Part shown: piece by piece, positions 1 through 6,229 of the stretch
Layout of the letters: every line of letters starts with the position of its first letter
Position numbering within the stretch: the first letter of the stretch is position 1
Source of the DNA: JAKOQB01 sp036824465
Lineage (GTDB): Bacteria > Pseudomonadota > Gammaproteobacteria > Burkholderiales > Burkholderiaceae_F
Direction: 5' to 3'
Assembly (NCBI GenBank): GCA_036824465.1
Contig: DAITAC010000157.1
Coordinates: forward strand, 1-6,584
DNA: 6,584 nucleotides
Program-made: the position numbers and the translations under genes
Notes under the pieces: model-generated
What the model was told of the DNA's origin: nothing
What the model saw: only the letters and a program-made list of their open reading frames with translations
The model's database searches: none

Positions 1-794
1 TCGTCGTAGCCCTCTGCGCGCCAGTCGCGCACCAGTCGCTCGTAGGTGAACAGAGGATAGTCGGCACCGAACATCACGCGCTCGCGCAACCGGCGCGAAA
101 TCTCGTGCTTCAGATCGGGCGTGAAGTACTTCGGCGACCAGCCGTGCACCTCGTACCAGATGTTCCGCTTGTGCATCAACACGGCGATTGTTTCCGCCTG
201 CCAGGGCCAACCGGGACGCGCGGCGACGATCGTGAGCCGCGGGAACTTGGCGGCGACGAAATCAAGATGCCGCGGGTGGCAGTCGTCCAGCAGAATGCCA
301 TTGCCCCCGGGTAAGCCGGCCCCGAGCCCCGTCGTGCCGACAAAGATCAGCACCGGGATCGCCGCCTCGACGCACAGGTCGTAGAACGGGTACCACTTCG
401 GATCGCTGGGCGGACCGCTGCCGGATCCGGAGACGGCGAATCCCAGGAAACCCGGCGCGTTATCGATACAGCGGCGCAGTTCGCGCACGCCGTCGGCGCG
501 CGTATCCGGATCGATGTGTATCCAGTGACCGAGGATCGCGTCGGGATGCGCGCGCTGCGTCGCAAAGCCGTAGTCGTGCGTCGCGGCGGCTTCCGCAAGC
601 GGAATGAATTTCGTGAAGCCGAAATCGAGCACGACCCGCACCTGGCTGGCCCGAAAGTAGTCAGCCATCTCCTGCTCGGTGTGGTAGCGCGGCTCCGAAT
701 TCCACGTCTTCTTCTGCTGCGCCAGTTCTTCCTCGGTGCGCAGCGTGTAGCCGCGCCGCGTGCCCCAATGCGAATGGATGTCGATGATCTTCAA
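1..794 (-). CDS. Amidohydrolase-2 family (PF04909-like) metal-dependent hydrolase or decarboxylase, C-terminus cut by window edge
   Basis: The reading frame is open for 264 codons from 794 to the window edge, with no stop; the C-terminus lies outside. The start is a TTG whose last two bases belong to the livF stop (TTGA), with GGGAG 7 nt upstream at 802-806. The protein begins KIIDIHSHWG, carrying the HxH metal pair (H7, H9) of the amidohydrolase fold. Later landmarks are GTTGLGAGLPGG (153-164), PRHLDFVAAKFP (174-185), PGWPW (194-198), GWSPKYFTP (218-226) and FGADYP (242-247), whose D245 is the usual C-terminal catalytic Asp. The family includes ACMSD-like decarboxylases, resorcylate decarboxylases and related hydrolases; the substrate cannot be read here. 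Oddly, the expected His in the strand before GTTG is F151, and the His of the usual AHPGWPW or AHGG motif is R193. Membership is fairly sure; the reaction is unknown. Confidence 0.85.
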   Translation of the reverse strand, partial: MKIIDIHSHWGTRRGYTLRTEEELAQQKKTWNSEPRYHTEQEMADYFRASQVRVVLDFGFTKFIPLAEAAATHDYGFATQRAHPDAILGHWIHIDPDTRADGVRELRRCIDNAPGFLGFAVSGSGSGPPSDPKWYPFYDLCVEAAIPVLIFVGTTGLGAGLPGGNGILLDDCHPRHLDFVAAKFPRLTIVAARPGWPWQAETIAVLMHKRNIWYEVHGWSPKYFTPDLKHEISRRLRERVMFGADYPLFTYERLVRDWRAEGYD

Positions 795-1501
795 TGGCTC
801 GCTCCCAGATACGTGCGCTCGATGCGCTCGTCATGCATCAGTTCGGTTCCGGATCCGTGAAATGCAACGGTGCCGTTTTCCATCACGTAACAGTGCTGCG
901 CCAGGCGCAGCACCTTGCGTGCATTCTGTTCGGCGATCAGTACGGCGGCACCCTCGGCGTTGATCGCGCGCACCTTGTCGAGGATGAGATCGAGGGTCTT
1001 CGGCGCCAGGCCAAGCGAAGGCTCATCCAGCAGCAGGATCTTCGGGCTCGACATCAGCGCGCGCCCGATGGCGAGCATCTGCTGCTCGCCGCCGGACAGG
1101 TAAGCAGCCGCCTGCGCGGACCGCTCCTTTAGGATCGGAAACAGGGTGAATACGTGTTCGAGACGCTGCTCCACCGCTGCGCGGTCCCGGATCAGGTAGG
1201 CACCCAGTTCCAGGTTTTCTCGCACGGTCATCTCGCCGAAGAGCAGCCGCCCCTGCGGCACCTGGATCACGCCTCGCTGCACGATGTCGTCGGTCGCCGA
1301 ACCCCCCAGATCGTTACCGTCGAACACGACTCGACCGCCGCGCACCGGATTCAAGCCGGAGATTGCGCGCAGCAGCGCCGTCTTGCCCGCTCCGTTGGCG
1401 CCGAGCACCCCCACGATGCCGCGTTCGGGCACGCTGATCGAGACGTCGTGCAGCACGTCGATCGGGGTATATCCCGAGCGGAGGTTCTCAACGACCAGCA
1501 T
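791..1501 (-). CDS. livF: LivF-like ATP-binding subunit of the branched-chain-type ABC importer
   Basis: A 236-residue cytoplasmic ATPase, the usual LivF length, that pairs with LivG to power the importer. Motifs are Walker A GANGAGKT (34-41), Q-loop around VPQGR (Q82), signature LSGGEQQ (134-140), Walker B ILLLDEP with D158 and E159, and the LivF hallmark SLGLAP (161-166). The position that is His in most ABC proteins is Gln (EQN, Q191), which is normal for LivF. I chose the ATG at 1501, giving MLVVENL, because AGAGGAG lies 7 nt upstream. An in-frame ATG at 1528 would add nine residues (MPTLERRRP) but has no ribosome site. The chosen start overlaps the livG end by 14 nt, and the stop overlaps the amidohydrolase start. 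Assignment to LivF rather than LivG rests on the SLGLAP and EQN motifs. Confidence 0.95.
   Translation of the reverse strand: MLVVENLRSGYTPIDVLHDVSISVPERGIVGVLGANGAGKTALLRAISGLNPVRGGRVVFDGNDLGGSATDDIVQRGVIQVPQGRLLFGEMTVRENLELGAYLIRDRAAVEQRLEHVFTLFPILKERSAQAAAYLSGGEQQMLAIGRALMSSPKILLLDEPSLGLAPKTLDLILDKVRAINAEGAAVLIAEQNARKVLRLAQHCYVMENGTVAFHGSGTELMHDERIERTYLGASH
802..806 (-). promoter_or_regulatory. Shine-Dalgarno that fixes the TTG start of the amidohydrolase gene
   Basis: GGGAG on the minus strand lies 7 nt before the TTG at 794, inside the last codons of livF. No ATG or GTG lies nearby in this frame, so it supports the non-standard start and coupling of translation to livF. Confidence 0.6.
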
Positions 1502-2270
1502 GGGTCGTCTCCTCTCCAAGGTAGGCATCGATTACCGTCGGGTTGCTCTGGATCTCGGGCGGCGTTCCCTCAGCGACGAAGCGGCCGTACTGCATCACCG
1601 TGATGCGGTCGGCCAGCGCCATCATCACGCGCATGTTGTGCTCGATGACAAGCAGCGTGATGCCGCGGCTCTCGGCCAGTGCGCGCGCGGTGGCGATCGC
1701 GGTGTCCGCCTCCGATTCGCTCATGCCCGAAGTCGGCTCATCCATCAGAAGCAGCGTCGGTTGCGCGGCAAGCGCGCGCGCAAGGTCCATGCGCTTGAGC
1801 AGACCGAACGGCAACTCCGAAGCGCGCGTGGCGTGATACGGCGCGAGGCCGAAAGCGTCGAGGGTAGCGAGCGCGATGTCACGCGCTGTCCGTTCGCCGG
1901 CGCGTGCGCCGGGCGTGCGCAGCGCCGCCGCTGCGAAAGGCACATGCGCATGGCGACCGGTTCCAACAAGCACGTTGTCGAGCACGCTCATCTCGCCGAA
2001 CGGCTCGACGTGCTGGAAAGTGCGCCCGATCCCGCGCCGGCTGATCGCATGACTCGACAGCCCCGAGATCACCGCGCCATCCAGGCGGATTTCGCCGGCG
2101 CTCAGGGGCACTGCACCCGTGACTGCATTGATCACCGTCGTCTTGCCGGCGCCGTTCGGCCCGATCAGCCCGCGGATCTCGCCGGGCGCGATCGCCAGCG
2201 ACAGATCACGCACGGCGACGACACCGCCGAAGCGCACCGTCAGGTTCTTCAGTTCGAGACGCAGGTTCAC
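1488..2270 (-). CDS. livG: LivG-like ATP-binding subunit of the branched-chain-type ABC importer
   Basis: A 260-residue cytoplasmic ATPase and partner of LivF. Motifs are Walker A GPNGAGKT (37-44), Q-loop GRTFQH (Q86), Walker B LLLMDEP with D177 and E178, and H-switch His in VIEHN (H211). The tail AEGTPPEIQSNPTVIDAYLGE (233-253) is typical of LivG. The insert after the Q-loop (about 105-130) is the LivG-type extension. The start is GTG at 2270, whose last two bases overlap the livM stop (GTGA), with GGGAG 5 nt upstream. The signature motif is unusual: where LivG proteins such as that of E. coli carry LAYGQQRR, this one has LPFGLLKR (153-160), losing the small residue and the Gln pair. The D-loop is also altered (SGMS). 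No frameshift or stop is present, so the gene looks functional. Confidence 0.95.
   Translation of the reverse strand: MNLRLELKNLTVRFGGVVAVRDLSLAIAPGEIRGLIGPNGAGKTTVINAVTGAVPLSAGEIRLDGAVISGLSSHAISRRGIGRTFQHVEPFGEMSVLDNVLVGTGRHAHVPFAAAALRTPGARAGERTARDIALATLDAFGLAPYHATRASELPFGLLKRMDLARALAAQPTLLLMDEPTSGMSESEADTAIATARALAESRGITLLVIEHNMRVMMALADRITVMQYGRFVAEGTPPEIQSNPTVIDAYLGEETTHAGR
1509..1515 (-). promoter_or_regulatory. Ribosome binding site that decides the livF start
   Basis: AGAGGAG on the minus strand lies 7 nt before the ATG at 1501 and within the end of livG. It favours this start over the upstream in-frame ATG at 1528, which has no purine-rich sequence before it. Confidence 0.65.
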
Positions 2271-3214
2271 GACGACTCCCGGCGGGTGCCGAACACGCCC
2301 ATGCGTAACCGCTGCCAGACGGTGACCAGGCCGTGCGGCAGAAAGAGCAGGAAGCCGAGCAGGATCGCGGTATAGATGATGTCGCTGTATTCCTTCACCG
2401 GCCGCAGGATTTCCGGCAGACCCGACAGCACGGTGGCGCCGATGACGGAGCCGGCCACCGAGCCCATGCCGCCGACGACGATGAACGTTATCTGCCGCAG
2501 CGCTGCCGAGACACCGAATTCGGTGGGATCAATGAATCCCACGACATTCGCCAGCAGACCACCCGCCAGCCCGGCATAGGCGGCAGACAAGGAAAAGGCC
2601 ACCAGCTTGACGCGCGCAACCGACACGCCCAGCGCCTGCGCTGCATGGGGACTGAGGCGCACCGCGTTCAGTTCGCGGCCGACGCGTGAGCCAAGTATGT
2701 TGCGCGCAGTCCAGACCGCAAATGCGCAGCAGGCCACGACCACGAGGTAAAGGGGGTACTGGGCCAAACGCAGACCACCGTAGAACGTCGGCTTGGGCAC
2801 GCTCATGCCGCGCACGCCGCCGGTCACCCCGGCAAGTTCCTCGACCAGGATCTGGACGATCTGCAGAAATCCAAGTGTCGCCAGTGCCAGATAGATGCCC
2901 TTCAACCGGATCGCGGGAAGGCCGAGCAGTGCGCCCAATCCTGCTGCGGCGCCGGCGCCGATCGGAACCGCGAACCAGAACGGCATGCCGAGTCGCGCAG
3001 TGAGAAGCGCGGCGCAATATGCGCCGATCGCCATGAACGACGAATGACACAGCGAGATCTGCCCGGCATTGCCGGTCAGCAGGTTCAGACCCACTGCCGC
3101 GATGACGTTGATCATCGCCAGGTTCAGCAGATAGGTTGGATAACTGCCAAGAAAGGCGCCCGCAAGGGCGAGCAAAGCAAAAGCAAGAGCGCCAACGAGA
3201 GGTGCGCGCTGCAT
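2267..3214 (-). CDS. livM: LivM-like inner-membrane permease of the branched-chain-type ABC importer
   Basis: A 315-residue, very hydrophobic membrane protein of the BPD_transp_2 type (PF02653). It should form the translocation pore with LivH. The hallmark NLLTGNAGQISLCHSSF lies at 44-60, where most LivM proteins have SLGH rather than SLCH. Other landmarks are the RLKGIYLALATLGF segment and, in the C-terminal half, ALRQITFIVVGGMGSVAGSVIG, which holds the region expected to contact the ATPases. It is the short form, lacking the long N-terminal extension of E. coli LivM. The open frame runs far upstream through livH, but that part is not protein-like. The ATG at 3214 begins the hydrophobic N-terminus. 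A TTG at 3223, overlapping the livH stop as TTGA, would add only three residues (MIP). Neither start has a clear Shine-Dalgarno, so translation probably depends on livH. Confidence 0.94.
   Translation of the reverse strand: MQRAPLVGALAFALLALAGAFLGSYPTYLLNLAMINVIAAVGLNLLTGNAGQISLCHSSFMAIGAYCAALLTARLGMPFWFAVPIGAGAAAGLGALLGLPAIRLKGIYLALATLGFLQIVQILVEELAGVTGGVRGMSVPKPTFYGGLRLAQYPLYLVVVACCAFAVWTARNILGSRVGRELNAVRLSPHAAQALGVSVARVKLVAFSLSAAYAGLAGGLLANVVGFIDPTEFGVSAALRQITFIVVGGMGSVAGSVIGATVLSGLPEILRPVKEYSDIIYTAILLGFLLFLPHGLVTVWQRLRMGVFGTRRESS
2276..2280 (-). promoter_or_regulatory. Shine-Dalgarno for the GTG start of livG
   Basis: GGGAG on the minus strand lies 5 nt before the GTG at 2270, inside the last codons of livM. 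Together with the GTGA overlap it supports translational coupling of livG to livM. Confidence 0.55.
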
Positions 3215-3219
3215 TGGTA

Positions 3220-4095
3220 TCAAACGCGCTTGATCTCGGCCGCGCCGAAGAGCCCATAGGGCCGGAACACTAGCAGCAGGATCAGCAGCAGGAAGGGCAC
3301 GAGGTTCTTCACCGCGCTGCCAATGAGCACGCCCGAGTACGTCTCGATCAACCCGACTGCCAGCCCGCCGATCACCGCGCCCGTCACACTGGTGAACCCG
3401 CCGATCACGGCGGCGACCAGCCCGCGCAGGATCAGCGAGCCGATCTCGGGGTTGATACCGATGACGGGCGCCACCAACAGACCCGCAAAGGCGCCGATTG
3501 CCGTGCTGATTGCCCATGCCCAGCGGTACACCGAACTGACGCGGATTCCCATCAACTGCGCCGCCTCGGCATTGATCGACACCGCGCGCATGGCCTTGCC
3601 CATGCGTGCGTATTTGAAGAAAGCGATGATGGCGAGGGTGACCGCGGCCGTGCAGGCGAGAATCCAGGCCGACGTCGGATTCACGCGCAGGTTGGCGAAC
3701 TCGATCGGCACCATGCCGAACGGCCCGTCGATGCTGACGGGGCTGTCACCGAAGCGCAGCGAGATGGCTCCCTTGATCAGCAAGCCGATCGCGAAGGTGG
3801 CGATCACGATCGTGAACTCGGGTGCGCGGACGATCGGACGTATCAGCACGCGCTCGATCAGCACGCCGCCCAGCGCGCCCAGCATCAGCACGACCAGGAC
3901 CACGACCGGGTACGGCAACGCGAGCGTGGTCAGGACGAGCGCGAGATACGCGCCGGCGGTGACGACTTCACCCTGGCCGAAGTTCAGCACTCCGGAGGCC
4001 TTGAAGGGAATGACGATCGCCAGCGCCACGAGAGCGTAGATGCTCCCGACGCTGACGCCGGCGATCGCAAGTTGAAAGGCGAGCGTGCCCGTCAT
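3220..4095 (-). CDS. livH: LivH-like inner-membrane permease of the branched-chain-type ABC importer
   Basis: A 291-residue polytopic membrane protein of typical LivH length and wording, and the second half of the transport channel. The N-terminus contains GVSVGSIYALVALAIVI (13-29) followed by ASGVLNFGQGE (33-43), the LivH hallmark. GLVAAVIGGFTSVTGAVIGG, near the C-terminus, is the conserved cytoplasmic coupling region, and the end LVFRPYGLFG is also typical. The ATG at 4095 fits the family N-terminus, but the bases before it (ACAGCGG) offer no good ribosome site. It lies 34 nt after the binding-protein stop. The weak start may hold permease output below that of the binding protein. Family identity is secure; the substrate is not determined by this subunit. 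Confidence 0.95.
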   Translation of the reverse strand: MTGTLAFQLAIAGVSVGSIYALVALAIVIPFKASGVLNFGQGEVVTAGAYLALVLTTLALPYPVVVLVVLMLGALGGVLIERVLIRPIVRAPEFTIVIATFAIGLLIKGAISLRFGDSPVSIDGPFGMVPIEFANLRVNPTSAWILACTAAVTLAIIAFFKYARMGKAMRAVSINAEAAQLMGIRVSSVYRWAWAISTAIGAFAGLLVAPVIGINPEIGSLILRGLVAAVIGGFTSVTGAVIGGLAVGLIETYSGVLIGSAVKNLVPFLLLILLLVFRPYGLFGAAEIKRV

Positions 4096-4129
4096 CCGCT
4101 GTCGCGGTGCGTGACTGGCGGACCGGCGC

Positions 4130-5338
4130 TTACTGGTAACGCTTCAGGATGTCGCTTTCACGCGTGCTGTTCCAGGGCAGCGGCTCCCACGCGCCGTTTT
4201 TCACCATCATGGGCACCAGGGTCAGATTGCCGATGTGGTGCTTGGTGGCAAAGGTGCGCGGCGTGGCGACCGGACCGACGCGGTAGTTCTGGATACCCTC
4301 GAGCGCCTTGATCAGGCTGTCGGTCGTCAGATCCTTGCCGGCACGACGCAAGGCCTCGGCCATCACATGGGCGTCGCCATACGCCAGCAGGTCAAAGTTG
4401 TTGGGGCGCCCCGCCGGCGCGTTGGGGTACTCCTTGCGCCAGGCGGCTTCCCACTTGACCATGTCCGGAAGCTGCGAGCCGGGCAGCAGCGGAATGAGCG
4501 AGAAACCGGCGACTCCTTCCGCGTTGGTTCGGGCCGCGGCGATCAACGAAGGATCGACCATGTTGCTGCCGACAAAGAACGGCTGCTTGATGCCAAGTTC
4601 CTTGGCCTGGCGCATGGCGATCGAAGCCTCCGCCGGGTTACCGAAGAAGGCGACGATGTCCGGGTTCGATTTCTGCACTTCGACCAGTTGCCCCGTGAAG
4701 TCCTTGTCGTTGATGTTGAACTCCACGCGCGCCACCGGTGTGATGTCAAACCAGCTTTTCAGCTTGGCGACCGTGGCCTCGCCTTCGTTGCGCGGATATT
4801 CCTCGCGTCCGTTCATGATCGCGATGCGCTTGGACTTGGCATTGGTGGCCAGGTACTCGGCGTACAGCTCGCCGTAACGGGCCGCCTCGGTCGTGCCGCC
4901 GCGGAACAGGTTGCGAGAGAACGGCCAGGTCACCTGCGGCGCGGATGCGATGGACACGTACATCACCTGCCCGCGCTCTTTCACGTAGTCGACGGCACCG
5001 ACGGTGGCGTTGCTGCCGCCCACCGACATCACGGCGAAGACCTTGTCCTGCTCGAAGAGCTTCTTGACCGCGGCGAGCGCGCGCGTCGGCGAATGCGCGT
5101 CGTCTTCGAACACGATCGCCAGCTTGCGCCCATTGATGCCGCCTGCGGCATTGACTTCCTTGACGGCCAGGTTCATTCCGTCGCGCCCGCCTAACCCGAT
5201 GTAGGCGGCAGGACCCGTAATCGGACCAAAGGCGCCGATCGTGATCGTGTCGGCTGTCACCCCCTGCTGCTGCGCCAGCGCCACCGCCGGAAGCAGCGCG
5301 GCCATTGCAGTCCACACAAACGCCCTGACCCGTTTCAT
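4130..5338 (-). CDS. Periplasmic solute-binding protein of the Liv/HAAT importer (Peripla_BP_6 type, LivJ/LivK-like)
   Basis: A 402-residue secreted binding protein that should deliver ligand to LivHM. It starts MKRVR and has a hydrophobic stretch ending AVALA, a good signal-peptidase I site after residue 22, leaving about 380 mature residues. No lipobox Cys is present. Family motifs include ITIGAFGPITGPAAYIG, GRDGMNLAVKEVNAAGGING and the DDAHSPTRA segment. I chose the ATG at 5338 because AGGAGGAG lies just upstream and because an earlier in-frame start would read through the promoter and operator. It is the first gene of the operon and has the strongest ribosome site there, as expected of a binding protein made in excess. 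Such proteins bind branched-chain amino acids, aromatic acids, urea, amides and others. Nothing in the sequence lets me choose among them, so I give no gene symbol. Confidence 0.94.
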   Translation of the reverse strand: MKRVRAFVWTAMAALLPAVALAQQQGVTADTITIGAFGPITGPAAYIGLGGRDGMNLAVKEVNAAGGINGRKLAIVFEDDAHSPTRALAAVKKLFEQDKVFAVMSVGGSNATVGAVDYVKERGQVMYVSIASAPQVTWPFSRNLFRGGTTEAARYGELYAEYLATNAKSKRIAIMNGREEYPRNEGEATVAKLKSWFDITPVARVEFNINDKDFTGQLVEVQKSNPDIVAFFGNPAEASIAMRQAKELGIKQPFFVGSNMVDPSLIAAARTNAEGVAGFSLIPLLPGSQLPDMVKWEAAWRKEYPNAPAGRPNNFDLLAYGDAHVMAEALRRAGKDLTTDSLIKALEGIQNYRVGPVATPRTFATKHHIGNLTLVPMMVKNGAWEPLPWNSTRESDILKRYQ

Positions 5339-5340
5339 CT

Positions 5341-5348
5341 CTCCTCCT
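5341..5348 (-). promoter_or_regulatory. Strong ribosome binding site of the solute-binding protein gene
   Basis: AGGAGGAG on the minus strand lies 2 nt before the ATG at 5338, with its first GGAG 5 nt away. It settles the start against longer in-frame alternatives and is the best Shine-Dalgarno in the operon. Confidence 0.75.
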
Positions 5349-5366
5349 GTGCCCATCGATCGATTC

Positions 5367-5393
5367 AACCTGACTGAGCGCTCAGAATACGAA
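5367..5393 (-). promoter_or_regulatory. Putative TetR operator, copy 1 (liv operon side)
   Basis: This 27-bp element matches copy 2 (5507-5533) at 23 positions when each is read in the direction of its own gene. The dyad core conserved in both copies runs 5370-5385: CTGAGCGCTCAGTCAG on the minus strand, with outer arms CTGA and TCAG. This copy also contains a perfect 12-bp palindrome, CTGAGCGCTCAG, at 5374-5385. It lies over and just after the -10 box, so a bound repressor would block transcription initiation. The binding protein is inferred to be the adjacent TetR regulator. Confidence 0.6.
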
Positions 5394-5412
5394 CGCCGAT
5401 ACGAAACCTCAA
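5384..5412 (-). promoter_or_regulatory. Probable sigma-70 promoter of the liv operon
   Basis: Reading leftward, TTGAGG (5412-5407, four of six to TTGACA) is followed after 17 nt by TATTCT (5389-5384, four of six to TATAAT). This predicts a start near 5377 and a leader of roughly 39 nt. The repeated 27-bp element covers the -10 box and the predicted start site. It is a prediction from sequence only, strengthened by the matching arrangement at the divergent gene. Confidence 0.5.
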
Positions 5413-5487
5413 GGCGCATTGCAGCACCTGGCGCGCCAATTGTCTACTTCTCAACTGCAAATGAGCGGCACCTGTTCGATGGCGCGC

Positions 5488-5516
5488 TTCTAGCGCCCAG
5501 AAATCCTTCGTATACT
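5488..5516 (+). promoter_or_regulatory. Probable promoter of the TetR regulator gene
   Basis: A good -10, TATACT (5511-5516, five of six to consensus), lies 33 nt before the ATG. At 17-nt spacing the -35 candidate is TTCTAG (5488-5493), which matches only three of six, so the promoter should be weak or need help. The predicted start near 5523 sits inside the operator element. Confidence 0.45.
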
Positions 5517-5533
5517 GAGCGGCCAGTCAGTTT
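5507..5533 (+). promoter_or_regulatory. Putative TetR operator, copy 2 (regulator side, autoregulation)
   Basis: The second copy of the 27-bp element. Its core is an imperfect 18-bp palindrome at 5514-5531 with arms ACTGA and TCAGT around GCGGCCAG; seven of nine base pairs are symmetric. It overlaps the TATACT -10 box and extends past the expected start. TetR-family proteins usually bind such dyads as dimers and commonly repress their own gene. Binding by this particular protein is inferred from position and duplication. Confidence 0.6.
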
Positions 5534-5536
5534 CAC

Positions 5537-5540
5537 GGAG
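5537..5540 (+). promoter_or_regulatory. Ribosome binding site of the TetR regulator gene
   Basis: GGAG lies 8 nt before the ATG at 5549, just beyond the operator copy. It supports that ATG as the start. Confidence 0.55.
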
Positions 5541-5548
5541 CTCAACCG

Positions 5549-6229
5549 ATGGCAGTGGCTTCAAGCTCGTCGGAGCGCGCCGCGGTACGTGCGCGCCAGA
5601 TCAAGACGCCGACCAAGGACCCCTCGCTCGTTCGCGAGCGCCGCGAGCTGCTCGTGAGCGCCGCGATCCGCGTCTTCATCGAAAAGGGATTCCACAACGC
5701 CACCGTGCGCGACATCGGCCGGGAAGCCGGAATGACACAGGGCACGATCTACAACTACGTTCGCTCCAAGGACGACATCCTGTACCTCGTGTGCGACCGC
5801 ATCGTCGCCGAGTATCAGGAGCAAGCGCGCAAGGCACTCGACACGACCAACGACCCCATATCGCGCATCCGATCGTCGGTGCGGGCGGTGTGCGAGGTGA
5901 TGTACCGGCATCAGCAGGAGATCCTGCTCATCTACCAGGACAGCCACCTGCTCGAACCGCGGTCGCTGCGGGTGATCCTGGCCCGCGTTGAAGAGTTCAT
6001 CGGCATGTTCGAACGCATCGTTGCCGACGCCGCGCGCCAGGTCGGCATAGCGCTCACGCATCCGCACCTGGTCGCAAACATCGTCACGTTTCTGCCGGTC
6101 ATGATCGCGCTCAGGCGCTGGTCGCTGTATCGCGACCTCTCGCACGAGCAAGTTGTAGACGGCATCACGGATTTCATCGTGCGTGGCCTCGGCATCGAAC
6201 CGGGGCCAGCAACGAGCGCAAAGCGCTGA
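5549..6229 (+). CDS. TetR/AcrR-family transcriptional regulator
   Basis: A 226-residue cytoplasmic DNA-binding protein. After a polar N-terminal arm of about 28 residues comes the TetR_N domain. It starts at ERRELLVSAAIRVFIEKGF (30-48), continues through TVRDIGREAGMTQGTIYNYV (52-71) with the helix-turn-helix, and ends with RSKDDILYLV (72-81). The C-terminal part (about 85-220) is an all-helical ligand-binding and dimer domain that identifies no ligand by eye. A GGAG site precedes the ATG. The gene is divergent from the liv operon, and both promoters carry the same operator-like element. The likely role is a repressor of itself and of the operon, released by the transported compound or a product of it, perhaps a CoA thioester as in several degradation regulators; the ligand is inference. 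The family is certain; the target is likely. Confidence 0.93.
   Translation: MAVASSSSERAAVRARQIKTPTKDPSLVRERRELLVSAAIRVFIEKGFHNATVRDIGREAGMTQGTIYNYVRSKDDILYLVCDRIVAEYQEQARKALDTTNDPISRIRSSVRAVCEVMYRHQQEILLIYQDSHLLEPRSLRVILARVEEFIGMFERIVADAARQVGIALTHPHLVANIVTFLPVMIALRRWSLYRDLSHEQVVDGITDFIVRGLGIEPGPATSAKR

Noticed and set aside
1284..2375. 363-codon plus-strand open frame opposite livF, livG and the end of livM
   Set aside because: It is antisense to two intact ATPase genes with clear motifs and has no protein-like features. Long antisense frames are expected in GC-rich coding DNA.
3215..3517. N-terminal extension of livM to an ATG at 3517
   Set aside because: The added 101 residues overlap livH in another frame and are Arg/Gly-rich with no LivM similarity. 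The hydrophobic N-terminus begins at 3214.
3323..4039. 238-codon plus-strand frame opposite livH
   Set aside because: Its composition (many Thr, Pro, Ser, Ile and Ala) is the mirror of hydrophobic LivH codons, and no ribosome site is seen. It is a shadow.
5355..5364. Palindrome ATCGATCGAT in the liv leader
   Set aside because: A simple tandem GATC/ATCG word, not repeated at the divergent promoter. It is too short to call a site.
5339..5419. Longer start of the binding protein at 5419
   Set aside because: It would translate the promoter and operator and place charged residues before the signal peptide. The strong ribosome site supports 5338.
5429..5438. Palindrome TGGCGCGCCA between the two promoters
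   Set aside because: A GC-rich 10-bp palindrome is expected by chance here, and it has no partner or placement that suggests an operator.
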